Source of the DNA: Legionellales bacterium UBA5158
Lineage (GTDB): Bacteria; Pseudomonadota; Gammaproteobacteria; DSM-16500
NCBI GenBank assembly: GCA_002413665.1
Contig: DHXK01000296.1
Span: 6,163-17,073 of the forward strand
Reading direction: 5' to 3'
Length of the DNA stretch: 10,911 nt
Below, piece by piece: positions 1-5,543 of the stretch (the first letter of the stretch is position 1; each line of letters starts with the position of its first letter). A program made the position numbers and the translations under genes. Under the pieces are notes generated by a model. It was given only the letters and a program-made list of their open reading frames with translations, had not been told where the DNA came from and did no database searches.

Positions 1-33
1 CTCTTAAAGATTGAATTGTTAGACTTTAAAAAA

Positions 34-1248
34 TTATTCACGGAATCTTAATTCTTTTAGAATACACGTTCCATCAGCGATAACGTTAATGTGATGTTGT
101 TGACAAAGTTGAATCGCTAAATCACTTTCTGCACCAGGCTGCATCCAAATATTATTTATACCCTTTTTAATGGCTTGTTCTACAATCTTTACTGTCACTG
201 CTGGTGGTGTTACAACAGATATGCTTTTTACGTTCTTAGGTAAATTAGCAAGTTGATGGATAACTGGAATTCCTTCAATTATTGTTTCATGCGGATTCAC
301 TGGGTAGACTATTTTTTGTTGTTGAAGATAACAACGCAGGACTTTGTTTCCAAATTTAGTGCGGTTAGAAGAGGCGCCGATTACAGCATAGCAAGGAGAA
401 GTGAAAAATTGTTGAATTTCAGGCACTAGTGAATGAAAGTTTAAACCTTCATCATCACTGATGACATTCTTCATCCAAGGTAAAGTATGATAAGCGCCTT
501 TTTTGTTTAATGGAAAGAAAGCATATTTAATCACATCAAAATACGGAGAATAATCAAAATCTCTAGGTGTATATAATCGATTATTACGTTGTATAAATTC
601 TATTTCATTTAAATAACCTTTTTCGACTAAGGGTAAAATTGGATATTGCACGGATTGAAACGCATCAGCAATCATGGAAGAACAAATATCTTTTGTTGGC
701 TGAAGCGCATTATGTTCGAATAAAGAAGATCGCCATTTTCTAGGATAAAATCCCCATGGAAATAAAAAACGTGCTAGATCTAACAAATGTCGAAGATCAT
801 ATTTCATACCTAAGTGACCGATTGCAAAATTAACAATTTTTTGAGCATCTTCGGATGTTAAGGCTTGGGGTCGTAGTACGCGAAGGTTATCATCTTTGTA
901 AAATGTCAGAGGAGTAATAATCGTACCCATGCCGATTTCGCTTTCGATGAGCAATTGTCTTTCCATATCGTCTTTGCAAAATGGCTTAGCTAATTCTCGT
1001 AATGTTAGATCTTCAATATCATTTAGTCGACCAATGTATAATGCAGAATGCGTCCACGAACTCTGTGTAACATGTCGAATGATAGTGCTTATTTTATTTC
1101 GACCTTCTACTAATATCACGTCCCCAATTTGGGCTTTTTTACAAATATCGTCAAAATTAGAATAAAATGCTTTGTCTAGGGCAGGTTCATTTTTCAGTAA
1201 CCACTCACTTAATTTAACGATGATCCAGTTAGCAAAAGAAGATTTCAT
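34..1248 (-). CDS. YiiX-like permuted NlpC/P60 cysteine hydrolase fused to CoA-binding domain
   Basis: This 404-residue protein has two parts. Residues about 40-215 look like the permuted papain-like YiiX/YebB group of NlpC/P60. A GDVILVEG strand leads to a candidate catalytic His in WTHSALYIG (His67), then acidic residues near 102-104, a GMKYDLRHL segment (147-155), and a candidate catalytic Cys in DICSSM (Cys189). In this permuted fold the His precedes the Cys, as here. Residues about 285-398 match the YccU-type CoA_binding_2 Rossmann domain: nucleotide loop VIGASSNRTKFG at 289-300, YPVNP at 315-319, and WMQPGAES at 368-375. Family knowledge suggests an amidase, thioesterase or acyltransferase; the CoA-binding half makes acyl-group chemistry attractive, but that is inference. 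No signal peptide is obvious, so a cytosolic or translocated protein is likely. The gene is alone on this strand; its ATG lies about 20 bases after a promoter-like pair. Confidence 0.85.
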   Translation of the reverse strand: MKSSFANWIIVKLSEWLLKNEPALDKAFYSNFDDICKKAQIGDVILVEGRNKISTIIRHVTQSSWTHSALYIGRLNDIEDLTLRELAKPFCKDDMERQLLIESEIGMGTIITPLTFYKDDNLRVLRPQALTSEDAQKIVNFAIGHLGMKYDLRHLLDLARFLFPWGFYPRKWRSSLFEHNALQPTKDICSSMIADAFQSVQYPILPLVEKGYLNEIEFIQRNNRLYTPRDFDYSPYFDVIKYAFFPLNKKGAYHTLPWMKNVISDDEGLNFHSLVPEIQQFFTSPCYAVIGASSNRTKFGNKVLRCYLQQQKIVYPVNPHETIIEGIPVIHQLANLPKNVKSISVVTPPAVTVKIVEQAIKKGINNIWMQPGAESDLAIQLCQQHHINVIADGTCILKELRFRE

Positions 1249-1270
1249 ATTAACCCGCCATTATTAGATA

Positions 1271-1300
1271 TTTATAAAAAATATTTTACTCATTTTTCAA
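1271..1300 (-). promoter_or_regulatory. Predicted sigma70-type promoter for the reverse-strand fusion gene
   Basis: Read on the reverse strand, TTGAAA (1295-1300) and TATAAA (1271-1276) are separated by 18 bases, each one mismatch from consensus. They lie just upstream of the ATG at 1248, giving a short leader of about 16 bases. The surroundings are very AT-rich, so a chance match is possible. Confidence 0.4.
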
Positions 1301-1410
1301 TATTTATTTTTTTGTGATGACTTAATGATTATCTTTGTGTGTTGTTACAATGATATTGTTTATGATTTATTATAGTGAGTTATTCAATTAGTTACGTCTT
1401 CTAACAATAA

Positions 1411-1557
1411 ACTAATCCATTGGAAAGTAGAAGTTTAATTGCGGGTCCTCTAGGATATATAAATATACACGTACCCTTATGGACTGCGAGTATTCTATGT
1501 ATTATTAGCTTTGGGTTAATGATAATTTATCGAAAAGTACATGCCCCTGAAGACTAG
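1411..1557 (+). pseudogene. Possible remnant: C-terminal tail of an MFS transporter
   Basis: An open stretch bounded by a stop at 1408 and a TAG at 1555-1557 can be read from TTG at 1420 as 45 residues. The peptide contains SLIAGPLGYINI, then PLWTASILCIISFGLMIIY and a charged end, RKVHAPED. This pattern (GPL, short loop, PLW, hydrophobic helix of about 20, polar tail) resembles the last transmembrane segments of Tet(A)-type major facilitator efflux proteins. No in-frame transporter body lies upstream and no ATG or ribosome binding site is visible, so a deletion remnant is the likeliest reading. A genuine 45-residue single-span membrane protein started from TTG is the alternative. Confidence 0.35.
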
Positions 1558-1671
1558 GCTATGCCCTCTATTTCTCCCTCTAAAATTTGATCAAAATAAT
1601 CGCATCATCAGTGCCGATGTATATACGGTCGCATAACTTTATTTATTTTTGACGCAACGCTTGATACTATA

Positions 1672-2052
1672 GTGGGCGGAATAGAGGACATTAGTCGCGC
1701 TGTCTATCGACCGCTTGCTAAAGTAGGTAATCGTGCTCGAGAAGCAGCACAGACTGTAACACGTGGCACGAAACGCACTTATCAAGATATGAATGTGTAT
1801 AGAACATTAAATCGTCGTGCGGATTTAATTTTAATGGAAAAAAGATTACACCAACAGGTCAATCCACCTACGTACGGCCCAGGATTATTTTCTAACCGCC
1901 ACCGCAGTGAAGGACAATTACCCCTGCCCGAGAGTATTCAATATCCTAAGTTACAACAACCCTTATTAGATATTGATGGACAACCAGGCAGTGAACCCTC
2001 AATTAACGCAGAACCAGGAGCAAATAATTATGAATACCCAAGAAATCGATGA
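1672..2052 (+). CDS. Hypothetical basic, Arg- and Pro-containing protein (126 aa)
   Basis: I do not recognise this protein. The first 65 residues are rich in Arg and Lys and probably helical (for example YRPLAKVGNRAREAAQ). The second half is rich in Pro, Gln and Gly (PPTYGPG, LPLPESIQYPK, QPGSEPS) and is probably disordered. No signal peptide or membrane segment is seen. The GTG start at 1672 is uncertain because no ribosome binding site precedes it. The frame stays open back to a stop at 1597 without a standard start codon, and the first internal ATG is at 1789. The reading frame overlaps the next gene by 23 bases, which suggests the two are co-translated. It is probably real, since the next gene's start and binding site lie inside its end, but coding status is moderate. 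Confidence 0.5.
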   Translation: MGGIEDISRAVYRPLAKVGNRAREAAQTVTRGTKRTYQDMNVYRTLNRRADLILMEKRLHQQVNPPTYGPGLFSNRHRSEGQLPLPESIQYPKLQQPLLDIDGQPGSEPSINAEPGANNYEYPRNR

Positions 2053-2305
2053 TAAAAAGGCCGAAGCATTTAACCAGATTCGCGATATTTTGTTGGATTT
2101 GCCAGACAATACAGAAGATGGACCAGATCACACAGACCATATTTTGGATGTCTTGGAACAGTTAATGGCGCGCATTATTGCTAGCAGTTCATTGGAACCT
2201 AAACAGATTGAAGAAATGTGTGAAGATTCGATGAAACATATTGAAGCGATGGCAAAAGAGTTTTTGGAAGAGGAAATGAAGGAAGCAAAGGAAAAAAAAG
2301 AATAG
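2030..2305 (+). CDS. Hypothetical small acidic helical protein (91 aa)
   Basis: No family is recognised. The ATG at 2030 is chosen because AGGAG at 2016-2020 sits nine bases upstream; an in-frame ATG at 1976 lacks such a site and would lengthen the protein by 18 residues. The product is strongly charged and probably all-helical: a first helix with QIRDILLDLPDN, a His/Asp stretch (DGPDHTDHILD), a helix with LEQLMARIIA, and a Glu/Lys-rich end (EEEMKEAKEKKE) that could form a coiled coil. No export signal or membrane segment is present. Its start overlaps the end of the preceding 126-residue gene by 23 bases, so translational coupling is likely and the basic and acidic products might bind each other; that is inference. 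A hairpin lies 24 bases after its stop. Confidence 0.65.
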   Translation: MNTQEIDDKKAEAFNQIRDILLDLPDNTEDGPDHTDHILDVLEQLMARIIASSSLEPKQIEEMCEDSMKHIEAMAKEFLEEEMKEAKEKKE

Positions 2306-2328
2306 GCCACATGAGTTAAAGAAAGTAG

Positions 2329-2359
2329 GGTGGATGCGGGTTTTGTCTCGTCATCCACC
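2329..2359. repeat. Palindromic hairpin, possible dispersed intergenic repeat or terminator
   Basis: GGTGGATG (2329-2336) and CATCCACC (2352-2359) form an 8-bp perfect stem around a 15-base loop. No T-run follows, so it is not a classical Rho-independent terminator, although it sits just after the 91-residue gene. Its core resembles GGTGGAT...ATCCACC palindromes that I recall from intergenic regions of several proteobacteria; that resemblance is from memory and unverified. Confidence 0.5.
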
Positions 2360-2449
2360 ACGACTTTAAAAGAGATAATTCATCTTGTTTTTGTGCTAAT
2401 GCTCCTAGCACTGAATTAAATAATAGACCATATCGTTATCAAAATTGCG

Positions 2450-2478
2450 TTGACAGCTTATTACTCACCGTGTTAAAT
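2450..2478 (+). promoter_or_regulatory. Predicted sigma70 promoter of the mitochondrial carrier gene
   Basis: A perfect -35 box TTGACA (2450-2455) is separated by 17 bases from TTAAAT (2473-2478; four of six consensus bases). Transcription would start near 2485, leaving a leader of about 50 bases before the ATG at 2537. The word TCGTTATCAAAA lies six bases upstream of the -35 box. Confidence 0.55.
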
Positions 2479-2536
2479 CATGCGCCTGTTTGTAAGGTTA
2501 AATTATTTACTATGTATTTAATAATAGGAGCCATTG

Positions 2537-3796
2537 ATGCCAACCCCCAATTCATTTACCGCGCCAACTCAAAAAGAAATAGTTAATCCAAATGCTGTTA
2601 CAACCCATAAGCCTTCCCCTTTGGAAGTCACTGCAGATTTAGCTGTTGCTGCTACAAAATTCGTTATTCCCTCAACAAAAGCAGCGGTAATCGAGACTGC
2701 GAGTCTTCATTGGTTAGATACGATTGCAAAGCGTGCACAGACTCATAAAGGCAAGATTTTTTCTGATAACAAAACCCTATTAGAAGTTAAAAAAGTTTTT
2801 TTGCGAGATGCAGTGGGCAAAGGTTTTTCTCCTGCTATGGGCTCGCTATATAGTGGGTTAGGCTTTGGCACGGTTTATAAAATAGGACAAAGAAATTTAA
2901 AATTCATAGGACAGAAACCGCTACAGTTGATGATGGAAAATCATGTGACTTCTAGCAAGTGGTTATCAAATGCGTTAGCAGGATCAACGATGGGAGGGAT
3001 AGAGGCGATAACCTTTACCTGGCTGGACAGCTTGAAAATTAAATTGCAAACTGACGAAAGTTATAAAAAACGCATAGTCACTCAGTATGAAAGCAAAGGT
3101 GTTTTAGGCAGTATGGGAAGCGTTTTTGGCATTATACGCGAAGAAAAGTTACATAAAAAAGGACTAGGGGCTACGTTATGCCGAAATGTGCCTGGTTCAT
3201 TTTCTCTATTTGGTGTACCGGTTTTAATAAAAGAAAAAATCTATACTTGGAAGCCATTACAAGAACAATTCGGTTGGAAAGATGGACAGTTATCTTTTTT
3301 TCAATTATCTGCAGCAAATTACGCAGGTTCTGTGGCGAGTATAGTAGTTCCTGCGCCGGTCGATCTGACAAAAACACGCCAGCAAGCAATGAGTACACCT
3401 AGTCAGCTTATCCCATTAGCAAAAGAAATTTATGCAAAGGAAGGTTGGAAAGCTTTTTATAAAGGGTCAGGCATAAAACTTTGTACATTGGGAGTGAAGC
3501 AGGCTTTTTTCATGACTTTGTTTGATCATTTTTCTAAAGTTAGCGTTTCACCCAGTTTACCGAATTTTCCGAGATTGCCGAAAGAAGTCTCGATCACTAA
3601 TCCAGATGAAAACTCGGTATCATCTGTATCAGCGTCAGAAATGAAAGATAAGTCTGATCCCTCTAAACAATTAACAAGCCAACCTAATCGTTTTTCTGGT
3701 TTTTTTAAAAAAACCTCTCCACAGCTTCCTCACACGATTAAGGAAAGTGATGAGAAAAAGAATGATTTTACTAAATCGTTTGTGGGCCCACAATAA
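2537..3796 (+). CDS. Mitochondrial carrier family (SLC25-like) protein, candidate secreted effector
   Basis: This 419-residue protein has the three tandem repeats of the mitochondrial carrier family. Each carries a form of the signature PxDxxKxRxQ: HWLDTIAKRAQ (58-68), TWLDSLKIKLQ (161-171) and, best preserved, PAPVDLTKTRQQ (272-283). Downstream repeat features also fit: GSLYSGLGFG (102-111), CRNVPGSFSLFG (215-226) and EGWKAFYKGSGIKL (302-315). The signature Pro is lost in repeats one and two. Carriers of this family normally exchange metabolites or nucleotides across the mitochondrial inner membrane; I cannot name the substrate. At about 300 residues typical carriers are shorter: here there are about 50 extra residues in front and a Ser/Lys/Asp-rich tail after about 336. 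In Legionella pneumophila the carrier LncP is delivered to host mitochondria by the Dot/Icm type IV system; a similar role is inferred here. AGGAG at 2526-2530 selects ATG 2537 over TTG 2534. Confidence 0.88.
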   Translation: MPTPNSFTAPTQKEIVNPNAVTTHKPSPLEVTADLAVAATKFVIPSTKAAVIETASLHWLDTIAKRAQTHKGKIFSDNKTLLEVKKVFLRDAVGKGFSPAMGSLYSGLGFGTVYKIGQRNLKFIGQKPLQLMMENHVTSSKWLSNALAGSTMGGIEAITFTWLDSLKIKLQTDESYKKRIVTQYESKGVLGSMGSVFGIIREEKLHKKGLGATLCRNVPGSFSLFGVPVLIKEKIYTWKPLQEQFGWKDGQLSFFQLSAANYAGSVASIVVPAPVDLTKTRQQAMSTPSQLIPLAKEIYAKEGWKAFYKGSGIKLCTLGVKQAFFMTLFDHFSKVSVSPSLPNFPRLPKEVSITNPDENSVSSVSASEMKDKSDPSKQLTSQPNRFSGFFKKTSPQLPHTIKESDEKKNDFTKSFVGPQ

Positions 3797-3816
3797 TAGC
3801 CTGTCATTTCGAGAAA

Positions 3817-3857
3817 GTGAGATAAAGGAAAGTACGTTGTGCCTTCCTTTATCTCAC
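3817..3857. terminator. Strong hairpin after the carrier gene
   Basis: GTGAGATAAAGGAA (3817-3830) pairs perfectly with TTCCTTTATCTCAC (3844-3857), a 14-bp stem with a 13-base loop, 20 bases after the carrier stop codon. The base run after the stem is A-rich rather than T-rich, so it may end or stabilise the transcript without being a classical intrinsic terminator. The preceding CTGTCATTTCGAG (3801-3813) recalls dispersed palindromic repeats of some intracellular bacteria; this is from memory only. Confidence 0.5.
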
Positions 3858-4189
3858 AAAATTAGAAACAAACAGCAGTGGCAGGAATACTTTTAGAGAG
3901 TGATTTATTGTCTTGCCCTTGATTACATGATTTTTATCTAATAAAATATTTACAATTTTTTTTCTAAATTATTTTGAATAAAGAAAAGTAATGTCTGCAG
4001 AAATGTGTTTTCACCCTAGTTCGCAATGAACAATTCCTAGTATTATCAATTCAATAAAATAGACAATTTTTCTCAACAACACCGCTTTTATTACCTACAC
4101 CAATCTTTCAAAAAATAAGCATAGGGATTCCTGGAAAAAGAGTCGGGGGTTTACCCTAACAGCTTATGCCTGAATGCTTTTGTTAAGTC

Positions 4190-4217
4190 TCGTTATCAAA
4201 AATTTTATTAGTATGAT
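4190..4217 (+). promoter_or_regulatory. Possible activator-dependent promoter of the alginate operon
   Basis: TATGAT (4212-4217) is one mismatch from a -10 box, but no acceptable -35 hexamer lies 16-18 bases upstream. That position is occupied by TCGTTATCAAAA (4190-4201), a word also found just upstream of the carrier-gene promoter. A good -10 with a poor -35 is typical of activator-dependent promoters; this is inference. Confidence 0.3.
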
Positions 4218-4231
4218 CAGTAACGACTGAT
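4216..4231. promoter_or_regulatory. Operator-like inverted repeat upstream of alg44-like gene
   Basis: ATCAGT and ACTGAT, six-base perfect arms with a four-base spacer AACG, overlap the possible -10 box and presumed start of transcription. The right half plus spacer, read on the other strand, is ATCAGTCGT, which recurs at 9683-9691 upstream of the tolC unit. This suits a dimeric regulator site. Confidence 0.35.
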
Positions 4232-4258
4232 TTAGATATTCGAGAAAAAGGTTTTGTA

Positions 4259-5497
4259 ATGACTGATATAAAAATTCGACGTGAGGATTCAAGCGTTGAT
4301 CTGGAGTCTTCAGATCAAGATAATTCAGAAGATCCTAACAAGTCGCATAAAAATCTCAAAAATATTTTCGCCTTAATCAATAAACGTTACTTTGCACATT
4401 TTCTTTATTCCACATTAGGAATTTTTTTATTCGTTTCATTATTCATTATTTTTAATGTTTATGTTGTACATTTAAAAATTGAAACATCGGTTGTGAGTGT
4501 TCCTATAGAGACAATGATGTCACCTGCTGCAGGCCTTATTAAAGAAGTTTTTGTCACGCCAGGTTCGAAAGTGAAGAAAGGTGATTTGTTGGTGAGAATA
4601 GAAAATATCGATTTAGAGCGAGATAGGCAACTAGCAGGTGTACAAGTTGAAGATTCAAAACTAACTATTACATATCTTAAAAATTTACTGGCTAATGAAA
4701 AACAAAAATTAAGTGTCTATAAAAGCATAGGGGCAAATCGTGTTGTCTCTTCGCAAGCCACCGTTGATCTGTCGCAACAAGAAGTGTTAGCGGCTAAAAA
4801 TAATCTTAATCGTATTCGATTCTTATTAAAAAAACATTATGTCACTCCAGCGAATTGGGATGACGCGGTGACTAGATATAAAATTGCTGAAGAAAAAATG
4901 AAAAGTTCTACAGCACAAAATAATATTGAAAGTAATTCATTAAATGCAGTGGAAAATGGATTGTATTTTACGGGTGAAAAAATAGAAGGAATCGTCGGTG
5001 ATTTAAGCGCACAGATTGATGCAGCTCAAAAGAGATTAATGCTCAATCAAGATAGAGTCAATATTTATGAAAAAATGTTGAGCAAGCTTACTTTAGTGGC
5101 TCCGTTTGATGGCAAAGTAACAGAAGTATTAAAATCAGCAGGTAACACAACGGATAGCGTTAAGCCTATTCTTTTGTTGGCCCAAACACAAGCTAACAAA
5201 ACAATAGTTGCGTATCTGACGCAGGATGAAATTACGCATGTCAGTGTTGCTGGAAAAGTAAAAATATATGTTCCTTCGTTGGGTAAAGCTTATCGTGGAA
5301 AAATAGTGAGTATAGACCGAACAGCAGGTTTTGTAGATGCAATTAACGCTCAATACCGCTGGCGTGATTTGCAAATTGATCGCTCTGCAACAGTCATCAT
5401 TAAGATAGAAGAGCACAGTCAGGGAAATTTTAATCGTAACGTATTTGCTGGGATGCCAGCGATCGTTTATTTCTCGAGGAAATTTACTTTATTGTAA
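4259..5497 (+). CDS. Alg44-like HlyD-family membrane fusion protein without PilZ domain
   Basis: The protein has 412 residues. An acidic cytoplasmic stretch (1-46) precedes one membrane helix (about 47-70, IFLFVSLFIIFNVYVV). The first half of a biotinyl-lipoyl-like domain follows (80-118, with SPAAGLIKEVFVTPGSKVKKGDLLVRI), then a long helical hairpin (about 120-275), the second lipoyl half (276-306, LVAPFDGKVTEV) and a beta-barrel end. This is the membrane fusion architecture shared by HlyD, EmrA and the periplasmic part of Alg44. In Pseudomonas, Alg44 (389 residues) binds c-di-GMP through a front PilZ domain and activates Alg8; no RxxxR or DxSxxG motif or room for PilZ exists here. Context (algD, algL and alg8 downstream, a TolC-like gene beyond) supports a role in alginate polymerisation or export. 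AAAGG at 4247-4251 fixes the ATG. A generic HlyD-type adaptor is the alternative. Confidence 0.8.
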   Translation: MTDIKIRREDSSVDLESSDQDNSEDPNKSHKNLKNIFALINKRYFAHFLYSTLGIFLFVSLFIIFNVYVVHLKIETSVVSVPIETMMSPAAGLIKEVFVTPGSKVKKGDLLVRIENIDLERDRQLAGVQVEDSKLTITYLKNLLANEKQKLSVYKSIGANRVVSSQATVDLSQQEVLAAKNNLNRIRFLLKKHYVTPANWDDAVTRYKIAEEKMKSSTAQNNIESNSLNAVENGLYFTGEKIEGIVGDLSAQIDAAQKRLMLNQDRVNIYEKMLSKLTLVAPFDGKVTEVLKSAGNTTDSVKPILLLAQTQANKTIVAYLTQDEITHVSVAGKVKIYVPSLGKAYRGKIVSIDRTAGFVDAINAQYRWRDLQIDRSATVIIKIEEHSQGNFNRNVFAGMPAIVYFSRKFTLL

Positions 5498-5543
5498 AAC
5501 AAATTATGCATCAGATGTCTTTCATTTCAAAAGGAGTTTGGCC

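Larger units (their letters stand above)
1249..1671. other. 423-bp gap between divergent genes
   Basis: This region carries the reverse-strand promoter near its left end and the putative MFS tail in its middle. Positions 1558-1671 hold no clear promoter: the TTGACG at 1649-1654 has no -10 box at a usable distance before the next start. No tRNA, ncRNA or strong terminator hairpin was seen. Confidence 0.5.
3797..4258. other. 462-bp intergenic region upstream of the alginate genes
   Basis: The region holds the carrier-gene hairpin at its left end. To the right are regulatory-looking elements: CCCTA at 4014-4018, TAGGG at 4122-4126, the quasi-palindrome GGGTTTACCC at 4147-4156 followed by TAA, TCGTTATCAAAA at 4190-4201, and an inverted repeat at 4216-4231. 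Positions 3860-4010 are AT-rich with nothing recognisable. No conserved small gene or RNA gene was seen. Confidence 0.5.

Noticed and set aside
929..1165. 78-codon forward frame inside the reverse-strand fusion gene
   Set aside because: It is antisense to a strongly supported gene and shows no ribosome site or family features; the same holds for frames at 2128-2361, 3171-3402, 5135-5416, 5570-5809, 8205-8423 and 9861-10061.
1649..1673. TTGACG ... TATAGT as a promoter for the 126-residue gene
   Set aside because: The spacer is only 13 bases, and the -10 box would overlap the start codon.
3991..4029. Twelve-codon ATG frame in the gap before the alg44-like gene
   Set aside because: It is very short, has no ribosome site, and no recognisable sequence.
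4271..4300. Arg-Arg pair near the start of the Alg44-like protein as a PilZ RxxxR motif
   Set aside because: The spacing is wrong, no DxSxxG follows, and the stretch before the membrane helix is far too short for a PilZ domain.
5445..5543. Upstream extension of the algD frame into the alg44-like gene
   Set aside because: The extension lacks similarity to AlgD, overlaps the preceding gene, and AAGGAG at 5531-5536 clearly serves the ATG at 5544.
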